Shown here piece after piece: positions 53,190 to 62,294 of a DNA stretch of 64,000 nt. A model generated the notes under the pieces. That model did not search any database and was not told the origin of the DNA. It saw only the letters and a program-made list of their open reading frames with translations. Each line of letters starts with the position of its first letter. Position 1 is the first letter of the stretch. Origin of the DNA: Woeseia sp. (lineage in GTDB: Bacteria > Pseudomonadota > Gammaproteobacteria > Steroidobacterales > Woeseiaceae); contig JAJFKW010000001.1 of assembly GCA_021773015.1 (NCBI GenBank), positions 1,905,305-1,969,304 on the forward strand. Direction: 5' to 3'. The position numbers and the translations under genes were made by a program.

Positions 53190-53549
53190 ATGGAATACAT
53201 GTTACTGATTTATGAAGCCGAGGAAGTTTGGGAAAGCATGTCAGACATCGAGCGGCGTGATGTTATCGACGGGCACATGCAACTGAACAAAGAACTCGGA
53301 AAAAACAATGTGAGCTATTCAGGCAATCCACTCATGCCGACAAGCGGGGCAACATCGGTGACCATTAGCGATGGCAAACGGCAGCTCCGTGACGGTCCGT
53401 TTGCGGAAACCAAAGAGCAATTATTGGGCTATTACATCGTGGACGTCGAAACGATAGATGAAGCCTGCAACTATGCGGCTATGATTCCGTCGGTACGCAC
53501 CGGCACGATCGAAGTTCGCGGTGTAGCCGATCACAGTGAATACACCTAA
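53190..53549 (+). CDS. YCII/DGPF-domain protein
   Basis: 119 residues: MEYMLLIYEAEEVW start and LRDGPFAETKEQLLGYYIVD, the DGPF motif. Such proteins are partner genes of ECF42-type sigma factors, as here, where the sigma gene starts inside its last codons. Its role is unproven; a ligand-binding sensor is possible. Confidence 0.88.
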   Translation: MEYMLLIYEAEEVWESMSDIERRDVIDGHMQLNKELGKNNVSYSGNPLMPTSGATSVTISDGKRQLRDGPFAETKEQLLGYYIVDVETIDEACNYAAMIPSVRTGTIEVRGVADHSEYT

Positions 53550-54810
53550 GGCTGCGGCTGACAAGGACGATCACGGCCGGATCATTCGTTCGGTCTACCC
53601 ACGCGTCGTTGCGTCTCTCGTGCGCGTCTTTGGGGACATGGATCTTGCGGAAGATATGACACAAGAGGCAATTGTCAAGGCGCTCGTTAGCTGGCCAAAA
53701 TCGGGCCTGCCGGATTCGCCGACAGCCTGGCTAGTAACTGCGGGAAAAAACCGCGCCATCGATCTTCACCGCAAAACACGCCGCGAAATAAACAATTCTG
53801 ATCAATTGCTCACGTTGGTCGACAACAATGAACCCAGCGACATCGTGCAACTTCGAGGCCGCTTCGACGACGATCTCTTGCGTCTTATTTTTACCTGCTG
53901 CCACCCAGACTTGCCGGACGATTCGCAAGCAGCGCTAACGCTAAAAGTCATATTGGGATTTTCGGTCAACGAGATCGCGCAGTCTTTTCTCGCGTCGCCT
54001 GCGGGCATTGAAAAACGGCTCACACGCGCCAAACGGCATATTCGCGAACGGCGAATTCCTTACGAGGTCCCGAAAGGAGAGATGCTTCCGCAGCGTTTAA
54101 GCGGAGTCCTAGACGTCGTTTATGTGCTTTTCAATCGCGGTTTTTGGAGCCCCGAAGCGCCGGAATTGTATCGTGCCGATGTTTGCAACAATGCGATTCG
54201 CCTCGCTCGCATGGTAGTGCGGCTATTTCGCTATCACCCGGAGGCCAGATCGTTGCTTTCGTTAATGCTGCTTGCGTCCGCCCGGGCAAGCGGTCGCATT
54301 TCCGCATCCGGCGATCTCGTCGCGCTAGAAAATCAGGATCGAACGCAATGGAACTGGGGTCGCATTCGGGAAGGTAAAGCACTTCTCGAGAGTGTATTTG
54401 CCGCGCGACAGCCGCCGGGTAATTTTCAGCTACAAGCTGCCATCGCTTCAATTCATAGCAATCAAGATACGCCTACGATTGGCGACTGGAATCACGTAGT
54501 CGCACTCTATGAAAAATTGGAAACGATAAACGCATCGCCAGTGTTTGCGATTAACAAAGCAGTGGCTATGGGGCACTGTGGCGATGCTGCCGAGGCACTG
54601 GCGTTGGTCAAGTCGATTTACGATGAAAACCGATTAACAAACTACCAACCTTTACACCTTTGTCGATCGTTTCTGCTGGAAAAATGTGGCCAGATGAATG
54701 ACGCCATAGCGGCGAAGCAGGAGGCGATTGCATTGGCTGGCAGTCCTATTGAAAGACGGTTTTTACAAAGTGAGTTGGATGAGCTGGAGCGCGCGAAAAA
54801 GACGGGGTAG
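53536..54810 (+). CDS. ECF42-type RNA polymerase sigma factor with C-terminal extension
   Basis: 424 residues. Region 2 (YPRVVASLVRVFGDMDLAEDMTQEA) and region 4 (DSQAALTLKVILGFSVNEIAQSFLASPAGIEKRLTRAKRHI-type) are followed by about 230 residues of helical repeats typical of ECF42 proteins. The GTG start at 53536 overlaps the DGPF gene by 14 bases. No anti-sigma factor is near; the extension is thought to control ECF42 members. Target genes are unknown, but the DGPF partner is the usual one. Confidence 0.88.
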   Translation: MNTPKAAADKDDHGRIIRSVYPRVVASLVRVFGDMDLAEDMTQEAIVKALVSWPKSGLPDSPTAWLVTAGKNRAIDLHRKTRREINNSDQLLTLVDNNEPSDIVQLRGRFDDDLLRLIFTCCHPDLPDDSQAALTLKVILGFSVNEIAQSFLASPAGIEKRLTRAKRHIRERRIPYEVPKGEMLPQRLSGVLDVVYVLFNRGFWSPEAPELYRADVCNNAIRLARMVVRLFRYHPEARSLLSLMLLASARASGRISASGDLVALENQDRTQWNWGRIREGKALLESVFAARQPPGNFQLQAAIASIHSNQDTPTIGDWNHVVALYEKLETINASPVFAINKAVAMGHCGDAAEALALVKSIYDENRLTNYQPLHLCRSFLLEKCGQMNDAIAAKQEAIALAGSPIERRFLQSELDELERAKKTG

Positions 54811-55016
54811 CGGTGTCACGGCGCTCCTCACGATAGCGGGTGAACGAAACGTCGTCTTTACGAGCCCAGTTCACACGCGGTCCGGATACTCCGGCGGCGA
54901 TAATTGTGAACTGACGTTTACTGCACAAAAGATCAATCTGCAGCATTCAAATTCGCTGCGACTGTCACTGAGGGCGGATTGGATTGCCGTGTCGCTACGC
55001 TCCTCGCAATAACGGG
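54811..55016. repeat. Interspersed repeat, copy B, flanked by two related arms
   Basis: Arms GGCGCTCCTCACGATAGCGG (54820-54839) and ACGCTCCTCGCAATAACGGG (54997-55016) are degenerate copies of each other and of the right arm at 1671-1698. Between them lies CTGACGTTTACTGCA...AAAGATCAAT...GGGCGGATTGG, shared with 1768-1837. No gene is seen in 54811-55079. Confidence 0.6.
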
Positions 55017-55079
55017 TTGGACTGCGCTTTTCGCAACGACAGCTGTGCTACACACACATAATGGGTGCAGTAGTTACTA

Positions 55080-55676
55080 TTAGATCGTTTGCTTCTTTAA
55101 TTCTTCGATCAATCGCTGTCGTTCAATGTCCGCACTGTCACCACTACCGAAAATAAACAGCCCTGACGAGTAGCTGGTTCCATAAGAGGTCACAACATTA
55201 GCGGTTTGTCCGAGCCCAACAAGAAACTCTTCGTCCGTAAGCGTGCTCAGTGGGTGAATATAGGTGCCCCACAGGAGTCCCTGTGCGATTGCGTAGCGGG
55301 CATCCAATGCGGAATCGAAATTGGCCTGCATTAACCGCAACAGCTCCTCACTATCGACCTCATCGGCCTTGCCAATGGGAATTAGAATTCGCATTCGGTC
55401 GGCCGCAGGGTCGAATACCAGAATTGTATCGAGCCCGGCTACTTGAAAATGCCAAGTGGTCTGGTTAAGCGTCGCCTCTTCATCGACTCGCAGGATGAGC
55501 TCGCCTAGCCGTTCAACGGTCATCGGCGATCCGTTAAATGCCTCTTCCGGCTCATCAGGTTGCTCAGATTCTTCATCCTGGGCAAGCAGCGAAACACCGC
55601 CAAGGCTTACGCAGAGCGCGATGAGTGCCGGGACAAACCAGCGGCGTACAGAATTGTTTAGCACTACATTCTCCAA
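55080..55676 (-). CDS. Exported CesT/YbjN-fold-like protein
   Basis: 198 residues. Signal peptide ending near LLA (about 32), then an acidic linker and a domain of about 140 residues (LNQTTWHFQVAGLDTILVFD, MRILIPIG, LLRLMQANFDSALDARYAIAQGLLW) whose pattern recalls YbjN/CesT chaperone-like folds. This is a weak similarity; no function is assigned. It lies between the sigma factor and a TonB-dependent receptor. Confidence 0.55.
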   Translation of the reverse strand: MENVVLNNSVRRWFVPALIALCVSLGGVSLLAQDEESEQPDEPEEAFNGSPMTVERLGELILRVDEEATLNQTTWHFQVAGLDTILVFDPAADRMRILIPIGKADEVDSEELLRLMQANFDSALDARYAIAQGLLWGTYIHPLSTLTDEEFLVGLGQTANVVTSYGTSYSSGLFIFGSGDSADIERQRLIEELKKQTI

Positions 55677-55749
55677 TATCTGTTACGCCGCTGATAGCGA
55701 ATCACGTTCTTGCCTAATTTCCCAATGAATTAAATCTCCGACACAGTGC

Positions 55750-58089
55750 CTAGAAGTCGAACTGTGTGCGGACGTAATAATAAGCACCGTTCATGCCTAT
55801 GCCCGACAATACGTCATACGGCAAGTGACCGAAGAAGTTAATGTCATCGCTCGATAGGTCAGGATATTCGTCCGTCAAATTATCCGCGCCGACCGCAACT
55901 GTCCAGGCCTCGGTGATATTCGCTGCAAACTCCGCATCAATCGACCAGACCGATTCATAAGTCTGCTCCGGCTCAAAGCCTCCACCAAAATCGAAAATAC
56001 GTGTGGTATCACCGAACTGCGTCGCTCTCAACAGTAGGGAATAGCGGTCAACTTTCCAGGTTCCGGACGCTATGAACTTGTCTTCCGGTGGCGCCGTCTC
56101 AATAGTATTAAGGTCTTCCACTCCCAGAACGCCTGGATTTTGAACGTCCGTCTCCGAATTATTGTAAGAAGCGCTCCAGTTAAGCGAACCACTTCCAAGA
56201 TCGGTGGTACCCGACAGTACGACATCGAAACCGGTCGTTTCCGTATCCACCAAGTTGGAGAAATACAAGACGTTATTAGCGGCACTAAACAATGAAATTC
56301 GATCATCTACGTCTATTTGAAACCAATCGACCGTCAATTCGAATGCCGGCCCCATATCAACGACAAATCCAACGCTAACGTTGGTAGCAGACTCCTCCTC
56401 AAGTGGGACCGCGCCGTTCGCAATTGCGACCGGGTCCGAAACAGGCAAGAGACCAAATAACTCCAGCATTCCACCGGCGCCGAAATTGGTTGTAGAGTTC
56501 TCGAAACTCGTTTGCACGAGTGACGGCGCTCTAAAACTTGTGCCAACTGCGGCGCGAATCGAAAATTCATCAGACAGGTGATAAATGCCAGATAATTTAC
56601 CCGTTAGTTGATTACCGAAATCGTCATAGTCTTCAAAACGAGCAGCAGCGCCAACTGTAAATTGATCCGTCAGGTCGGCTCCGACGTCGACATAGACCGA
56701 ATAAATTAGCCTATCTGCATCAGCCTCACTACCTTCCGCAAGACCCGGCCCTGCTTGAGCACCAACGGCGGCGTCAATTGGGCCTATTTCAAATGATGCC
56801 GGATCGCCGGCTGTCGTTTCATAGTCCTCCGTTCTGATCTCTACGCCATACGCTAGCGTGAGCGGCCCAGCGAACGAATCGGTGTCAATTTCGCGTACCA
56901 AATCCGCGTTTAGCGTCAATTGCGTGAATTGAAAACTGCCAAGATCAAAACTCGTGGGGCTCGCAGGCCCTAGCGACGGATTCGCGGAATCCTTGACGCC
57001 CGATTCGAAATCGTTCTGGCCAAGTGTCACGCTGATATCCCAATCCGATTGTAAGAATCCTGAGCCCCTTAAACCTGCAGAGAACGAGAAATCCGTATTG
57101 TCGCCCAATGTAATCGGACGAAAACCATTCGGATGCAAGCTCGGAACGCTCTCGAATCCGTTGGGATAGCGAAAAAAGCCAGTGCCTTCTGTTTCACGGT
57201 TCGAATATCGGCCGAATGTGTAAAACTCATTTTCACCCGCCGGAAGGCTCGCGTTGTAAAACAAATAAATATCGTCCGCCCCACCGTCACCGGGTGAGAA
57301 CACTCGCGCCGGATCCAACGCCAAATTCGCCGGCGTTTGATCTTCAAAAAATGGTAGTACACCAATTCCGGCGCGATTCGTCGGATTACGCTCGCGGTAC
57401 TCACCACCAATGCGCAAACTACCGCCATCGCCTACTTCGAATCCATAATCAGCGGCAATCGACACCGTATGTCCATCTGTAATTGTCTGGTCACCTATTG
57501 GCTCAAGATCCGTGCGATGTGCGCCGTAGGAGGCGGTCACCGTCCCGCCCTCGTTAGCGTCTTTCAGAACGATGTTGATTACGCCTGCAATTGCATCGGA
57601 GCCATATTGCGCGCCAGCACCGTCACGCAGGATTTCGATTCGTTTGATTGAGTTCAGCGCAATCGTGTTGAAGTCGAAAGGGTTGGCGCCCAGACCGATC
57701 TTCGATTCCAGCGCGGCAACTGATGCTGGGTGCTGACGTTTGCCATTCACTAGAACCAACACGTGATCGGGGTTCATGCCACGTAGTTGCGCAGCACGCA
57801 CATGATCGCCAACACCGGAGTTCGATTGGCGCGGAAAATTAAATGATGGCGACAGCGCCTGCAGCAACTCCCCGAGTTCGCCGCCAAATGAATGTACTTC
57901 TGCAATTTCGTCTGCGCCGATCACATCGATAGGAACCGCACTATCGAGTGGATCGCGTGCGTCACCGCGAGTACCGACAACGACAACTTCTTCAGTGACA
58001 TCGTCTTGCGCAATCGCAAACGCTGTTGCAAATAGAGAACTGCTGAGTGCTGCAATTATGGTTGCAGCGAATTTGATTTTTTGATTCAT
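55750..58089 (-). CDS. TonB-dependent outer-membrane receptor
   Basis: 779 residues. Signal peptide to about 27 (AIAQ), TonB box EEVVVVGTRGDARDP, plug with QLRGMNPDHVLVLVNGKRQHP and ILRDGAGAQYGSDAIAGVIN, C-terminal strand ending YYYVRTQFDF. The plug type is that of siderophore/cobalamin/purine-like receptors with a VLVNGKR motif. Its ATG overlaps the stop of the exported SAM hydroxide adenosyltransferase gene (ATGA), so it is translated with it. A product or substrate of that enzyme may be the ligand. Confidence 0.92.
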   Translation of the reverse strand: MNQKIKFAATIIAALSSSLFATAFAIAQDDVTEEVVVVGTRGDARDPLDSAVPIDVIGADEIAEVHSFGGELGELLQALSPSFNFPRQSNSGVGDHVRAAQLRGMNPDHVLVLVNGKRQHPASVAALESKIGLGANPFDFNTIALNSIKRIEILRDGAGAQYGSDAIAGVINIVLKDANEGGTVTASYGAHRTDLEPIGDQTITDGHTVSIAADYGFEVGDGGSLRIGGEYRERNPTNRAGIGVLPFFEDQTPANLALDPARVFSPGDGGADDIYLFYNASLPAGENEFYTFGRYSNRETEGTGFFRYPNGFESVPSLHPNGFRPITLGDNTDFSFSAGLRGSGFLQSDWDISVTLGQNDFESGVKDSANPSLGPASPTSFDLGSFQFTQLTLNADLVREIDTDSFAGPLTLAYGVEIRTEDYETTAGDPASFEIGPIDAAVGAQAGPGLAEGSEADADRLIYSVYVDVGADLTDQFTVGAAARFEDYDDFGNQLTGKLSGIYHLSDEFSIRAAVGTSFRAPSLVQTSFENSTTNFGAGGMLELFGLLPVSDPVAIANGAVPLEEESATNVSVGFVVDMGPAFELTVDWFQIDVDDRISLFSAANNVLYFSNLVDTETTGFDVVLSGTTDLGSGSLNWSASYNNSETDVQNPGVLGVEDLNTIETAPPEDKFIASGTWKVDRYSLLLRATQFGDTTRIFDFGGGFEPEQTYESVWSIDAEFAANITEAWTVAVGADNLTDEYPDLSSDDINFFGHLPYDVLSGIGMNGAYYYVRTQFDF

Positions 58090-59057
58090 TTTACTATCTC
58101 GATTTTCCAGCTCGGGCCGGATTGAATATCATGGGTAGCGGAAAAATTTCCCTGGTTGAGAGCTAGCGCAACATCATTCAAACTGTTTAGGTAGAGCAGC
58201 GGTTCGCCAACAGCGACGCCACCGAATGTATTGAAGAAGGGCAATCGAATTTTCAATACGTCCTTGTCACCGTCAGTTATTTTGACGTGCACTAGTTGGC
58301 CTGGCGCTACACCGAGTTGGCGAAACGTCTTGCGATCGATATTTGTCCAAATATTGCCGTACTGCGGGTCTAGGATCTCAATATTGCCAACAATCCGGCC
58401 CTCGTTATAGGAAGGCTTTTGGTAGTCAATGGTCAATACTTCGGCCGGTAACTCTCTACCGACTTCCTCAAATGTAATCACGTCTGCCGCGAGTCTGGCG
58501 CCGGTGTAAGCGTAAACGTCGCGACCGTGGAACGTATACGATCTTTCGGAATTCGCGAGGCGGTTGACTGCCTCGTCAATCTCGCGAACTGCCTCGATTC
58601 CCAGTAATTCTGCTACTGCTGTCAAGCTGCCGTTATCTGGAGAAACGAAGAAGTGCCCACTCTTAGTTTTCAACACGACGGATTTCCGCACCGTGCCAAC
58701 GCCCGGATCTACGACCGACACGAACACTGTGCCGGCAGGCCAATATTCAGCTGCCTGCGCCAGACGCAACGATGCTTCCCAAATATTGAACGCAGGCACT
58801 TCGTGAGTAAGGTCGTGTATCGCAAGATCAGACGAGATGCTAGCCGCCACACCCTTCATTGATGCAACTGCGGAGTCTTTCACGCCAAAGTCGGACTGCA
58901 GCACCAACGGACCTTCAGCCCAAGCGCCGAATCCGGTCAGCATCGCGCACATAGCTAAACAGTATTTTATGCCGTCGACAGCACGACACCGGCCAGTTCT
59001 TCGGCCTGTGCCATGTCGCAGTAAAACGTGAAAAATTGTGGAATTTTTTATTGTCAT
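58086..59057 (-). CDS. Exported SAM hydroxide adenosyltransferase (DUF62) 1
   Basis: 323 residues from the ATG at 59057 (GGGGGC upstream); an ATG 18 bases earlier is less likely. The N-terminus is a long signal with hydrophobic part CLAMCAMLTGFGAWA. DUF62 motifs follow: LQSDFG with Asp56, VDPGVG with Asp117, Arg124, SPDNGSL and FHGRD with His177. The Asp-Arg-His triad (7 and 60 residues apart) is that of SAM hydrolases, not halogenases, so SAM is expected to give adenosine and methionine. Export of such an enzyme is unusual. Confidence 0.85.
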   Translation of the reverse strand: MTIKNSTIFHVLLRHGTGRRTGRCRAVDGIKYCLAMCAMLTGFGAWAEGPLVLQSDFGVKDSAVASMKGVAASISSDLAIHDLTHEVPAFNIWEASLRLAQAAEYWPAGTVFVSVVDPGVGTVRKSVVLKTKSGHFFVSPDNGSLTAVAELLGIEAVREIDEAVNRLANSERSYTFHGRDVYAYTGARLAADVITFEEVGRELPAEVLTIDYQKPSYNEGRIVGNIEILDPQYGNIWTNIDRKTFRQLGVAPGQLVHVKITDGDKDVLKIRLPFFNTFGGVAVGEPLLYLNSLNDVALALNQGNFSATHDIQSGPSWKIEIVK

Positions 59058-59073
59058 TTGGAGCCCCCGTGTC

Positions 59074-59094
59074 AAGATCGTCGTTGACGATCTT
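59074..59094. promoter_or_regulatory. Palindrome between the two SAM hydroxide adenosyltransferase genes
   Basis: AAGATCGTC, three bases, GACGATCTT: perfect nine-base arms in the 76-base region between the divergent starts. It could be a shared operator. Confidence 0.5.
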
Positions 59095-59133
59095 CTGTAT
59101 TATGACTCTTCTGCCACCAAAAAGGTTTAACAA

Positions 59134-60060
59134 ATGAGTAACTTCATATGCAAAATTGTTATGGTTTTTTTGTTGGCGGGAATGGCTGCAGCCGAACCCC
59201 CGAGCGAGCACGCTCCACTCGTTCTCATGAGTGATTTTGGTACTACGGAGCGATTCGTCGCGAGCATGAAGGGTGTCGCGATGATCGTGGACGCCGAATT
59301 GCAAATACATGACCTGACGCATCAGATCGAACCCTTCAATATCTGGCAAGCATCATACCTGCTGTCTGGAACGATCGATTTTTGGCCGGTCGGAACGGTA
59401 TTCGTGTCGGTGGTCGATCCTGGTGTCGGCACCAAACGCCGATCTGTGGTTGTCGAGACGCGCTCGGGGCACTACATCGTCACCCCGGACAATGGCAGCT
59501 TGACTCTAGTAGCAGACAAGCAGGGTATTAAATCAATTCGCGAAATTGACGAACGGACGAACCGACGCCCTGGCTCCGCAGACTCCCACACCTTCCACGG
59601 CCGCGACGTCTATTCGTATACCGGCGCACGCCTGGCCGCATCGGTGATCTCCTATGCGGAGGTCGGACCGGAGTTACCGAATAAGGTTGTCCGGCTTACC
59701 TACCAAAAAGCGGCGATATCGGACAATAAATCGATAATCGGTAACTTGACCCACGTGGAGATGCCGTTCGGCAACATTGTCACTAATATACCGAAGGGCA
59801 TGCTGGACAAACACGGCATAACGCCGGGTCAAAACTCGCGGGTTAAGATCAAAATATCGAAAGCCGGGAGATCTGTTTTCACACAATCGCTGAACTATGC
59901 ACCCTCGTTTGGATTTGTGGGTGCTGGTGAGCCCTTGCTGTACAGCGACTCATTACAAATGCTCGGCCTCGCCATCAATAGCGGCGATTTTTCAGCGCAG
60001 CATTCCGTAGGCGCCGGTCATGATTGGACGATCGAAATTGCTAAACAAACAGCTGACTAA
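59134..60060 (+). CDS. Exported SAM hydroxide adenosyltransferase (DUF62) 2
   Basis: 308 residues with a Sec signal peptide ending near AAA (about 20). DUF62 motifs: LMSDFG with Asp34, VDPGVG with Asp95, Arg102, TPDNGSL, and FHGRD with His155. The triad is complete, with the same spacing as in the divergent paralogue. It is likely to be a periplasmic SAM hydrolase. The two copies differ along their length, so they are old paralogues, possibly with different substrates or partners. AAAGG precedes the ATG. Confidence 0.85.
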   Translation: MSNFICKIVMVFLLAGMAAAEPPSEHAPLVLMSDFGTTERFVASMKGVAMIVDAELQIHDLTHQIEPFNIWQASYLLSGTIDFWPVGTVFVSVVDPGVGTKRRSVVVETRSGHYIVTPDNGSLTLVADKQGIKSIREIDERTNRRPGSADSHTFHGRDVYSYTGARLAASVISYAEVGPELPNKVVRLTYQKAAISDNKSIIGNLTHVEMPFGNIVTNIPKGMLDKHGITPGQNSRVKIKISKAGRSVFTQSLNYAPSFGFVGAGEPLLYSDSLQMLGLAINSGDFSAQHSVGAGHDWTIEIAKQTAD

Positions 60061-60078
60061 GAACGCAAATCAAACGCA

Positions 60079-60104
60079 AAACGGCGAACTCTCGTTCGCC
60101 GTTT
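60079..60104. terminator. Bidirectional terminator between convergent genes
   Basis: AAACGGCGAAC, loop TCTC, GTTCGCCGTTT: perfect 11-base arms between the DUF62 gene and the convergent M20 peptidase; A/T-rich sequence lies on both sides. Confidence 0.75.
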
Positions 60105-60127
60105 GTTGAAATATAGCCTCTCAGTAT

Positions 60128-61609
60128 TTACTCGCTGGTGTCGGCATGCGAGAGCTTCTTCACTAAGCGATACAGGAATTCCTGTCCCTCGAAATAAGAC
60201 TCAATAAGAATCCGCTCGTTTTGGCCATGCGCGCGCGAATCGTCGATATCGCCAAACAATCCAGACACGCCATAAACCGGAATTCCCGCGTTGCGTAAAA
60301 ACAGACCGTCCGTTGCACCGGTACTCATCATCGGAACAACCGGCACGCCAGGCCACATTTCCTCTGTTGCTGATTCGATCGCGCCGAGCACCTCGGGCGT
60401 TAGTGGAGACGGCGCAGAGGGCGTTGCCTCCTGAACACGGGAGACCGTTACCTGATTGTTACCAACAACAGTTTCCAACGTCGCATGCACTGCATCGATC
60501 GACTCGCCAGGCAAAACGCGGCAGTTCACCGTCGCGATGGCGCGCTGCGGCAGCGCATTTTCCGCGTGACCCGCGTCCAATTGTGTCGCTACACAAGTAG
60601 TACGCAGCCGGGAATTGTAAAATGGTATTTCCTGCAGAAAAGCAATAGCGGCCGAATCCGGTGGGCTTTGCAATACACCGCGCATGGCATTTGCGAGATT
60701 CCCTTCTTCCAGTTCCGCTGACCGCTCAAAAAATGACTTTGTAACTTCATTCAGACTGACCGGAAAATCATGATTCCGAACACGCACCAAGGCATCAGCA
60801 AGATGGTAGATTGCGTTGTCTTTTTTCGGCAACGAGCTGTGTCCACCTGGGTTCGTCACTTCAAATTCAAATGTTTGATACACTTTTTCGCTGGCTTGTA
60901 CACCGTTGGCGATTCTGCGACCTTCTTTCATCGCGCCACCGCCGCCTTCATTTAACGCGTACTCCGCATCGATGAGTTCCGGGTGATTCTCCAGCAACCA
61001 GGTCACGCCATTGTGGTCGCCCCCTTCTTCGTCTGCCGTTAATGCAACAATAATGTCGCGATCCGGTTGATAACCCTCTTGTTTCAAACGAATCAAGTTT
61101 GCGACGTGGATTGCGGCTTCGTCCTTATCGTCGGTCGTGCCACGACCGTAGTAGTAACCGTCTTGTTCGATGAACGTGAATGGATCGAGGGTCCAATCAG
61201 CGGGGTCCGCTTCGACAACATCAATATGCGCCAGCAGCAGGATCGGCTTTCTACCGGTATCTCTGCCGCGCAGGCGCGCGACCAAATTGCCCTTGCGATC
61301 AACCGGACCTAATACGCGCACGTCTTCTTGCGTAAAACCGGCCGCCAATAATCGATTTGCCATGGCCTGAGCAGCTGCTGTGTTGTCGCCTTTGCTGTCG
61401 GTTGTGTCAATTTCGATCAGCTCTTTCAGCAGATCTCTCGCTAACTGCTGATGCGCATCAAGCCCTGGATCAGGTGCTGCTACTTCCGCCTCGGCGGCAG
61501 GTGCTGCAATTTCGTCTACTTCTGCCGGTTCGTCCTGACCACAACCTACGAGAAAGACTGCGCACGCGAAGAAAAATGTGCGCACTGCCGGCACGGTCCA
61601 ATTAGTCAT
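60128..61609 (-). CDS. Lipoprotein M20-family metallopeptidase
   Basis: 493 residues. Lipobox LVGC with Cys23, then an acidic linker and a peptidase M20 domain: LLAHIDVV with His128/Asp130, RGTTDDK with Asp161, ADEEGGD with Glu194/Glu195 and a final His461. All dinuclear zinc ligands seem to be present. It is probably a periplasmic or outer-membrane di/aminopeptidase or carboxypeptidase of the CPG70/PepV-like branch. The start is the ATG at 61609. Confidence 0.88.
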   Translation of the reverse strand: MTNWTVPAVRTFFFACAVFLVGCGQDEPAEVDEIAAPAAEAEVAAPDPGLDAHQQLARDLLKELIEIDTTDSKGDNTAAAQAMANRLLAAGFTQEDVRVLGPVDRKGNLVARLRGRDTGRKPILLLAHIDVVEADPADWTLDPFTFIEQDGYYYGRGTTDDKDEAAIHVANLIRLKQEGYQPDRDIIVALTADEEGGDHNGVTWLLENHPELIDAEYALNEGGGGAMKEGRRIANGVQASEKVYQTFEFEVTNPGGHSSLPKKDNAIYHLADALVRVRNHDFPVSLNEVTKSFFERSAELEEGNLANAMRGVLQSPPDSAAIAFLQEIPFYNSRLRTTCVATQLDAGHAENALPQRAIATVNCRVLPGESIDAVHATLETVVGNNQVTVSRVQEATPSAPSPLTPEVLGAIESATEEMWPGVPVVPMMSTGATDGLFLRNAGIPVYGVSGLFGDIDDSRAHGQNERILIESYFEGQEFLYRLVKKLSHADTSE

Positions 61610-61645
61610 TTGTTCTAACTCCAGATCCTGTTGTCTACCAATAGA

Positions 61646-62236
61646 TTACGCAGTTGAGCTTTCAGCGGACTCACCTGCAGCATTTGATTCATTGATCAAT
61701 TTTCGAATTTCCGTCCATTCCATTTTGAACCAGGGCGTAAATTGATCGGCATTGATTGTTAATTGTTCGTCAATTTCGCCAACCGAAAAGTGGCGAACTT
61801 CTGCGATCTCCGATTCATTGATACTTAGCGATCCGTTGTAGTACCCGACATACACAGAGCAAAGCTCGTTTTCAGAACCGACATCTTCATAATTCGCCTG
61901 ATACTGAAATTTGTAAACGAAAGACACCTTGCACGCCACACCCAGTTCCTCGTGCATTCTGCGGCGAATCGCGACGTCCATCGACTCACCAACTCTTGGG
62001 TGACTACAGCAACTATTCGACCAATAAAGCGGCCACAACGGCTTGTCGGCACTACGCTTTTGCATGAGAACCGCGCCGCTAGAATCGACCAGAAATACGG
62101 AGAAGGCACGATGCAAAATGCCATCGCCCAGATGGCAATCTGTTTTCGACATCTCACCCAGTGAATTGTCATCATCGTCGACGAGTATGAGTTGCTCAGA
62201 CGGAAAAGAGACGATGTCCCTGCGTTGCATATTCAA
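61646..62236 (-). CDS. idi: Isopentenyl-diphosphate delta-isomerase type 1
   Basis: 196 residues, Nudix fold. LHRAFSVFL, WSNSCCSHP with catalytic Cys77, RRMHEELG and SENELC with Glu124 match Idi-1. It interconverts IPP and DMAPP, balancing precursors for the adjacent squalene/phytoene and FPP synthases. Being next to them suggests a terpenoid (squalene/hopanoid or carotenoid) gene group. The gene reads in the same direction as the synthase upstream. Confidence 0.93.
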   Translation of the reverse strand: MNMQRRDIVSFPSEQLILVDDDDNSLGEMSKTDCHLGDGILHRAFSVFLVDSSGAVLMQKRSADKPLWPLYWSNSCCSHPRVGESMDVAIRRRMHEELGVACKVSFVYKFQYQANYEDVGSENELCSVYVGYYNGSLSINESEIAEVRHFSVGEIDEQLTINADQFTPWFKMEWTEIRKLINESNAAGESAESSTA

Positions 62237-62294
62237 TTCCTAAGGGGTATCTAGCGCGAATAATACTCTCTATCAGGTACTCTGCGCACGCAAC

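Noticed and set aside
58086-60060. Chlorinase/fluorinase function for the DUF62 proteins
   Set aside because: The Asp-Arg-His triad of SAM hydroxide adenosyltransferases is intact in both, which argues against halide use.
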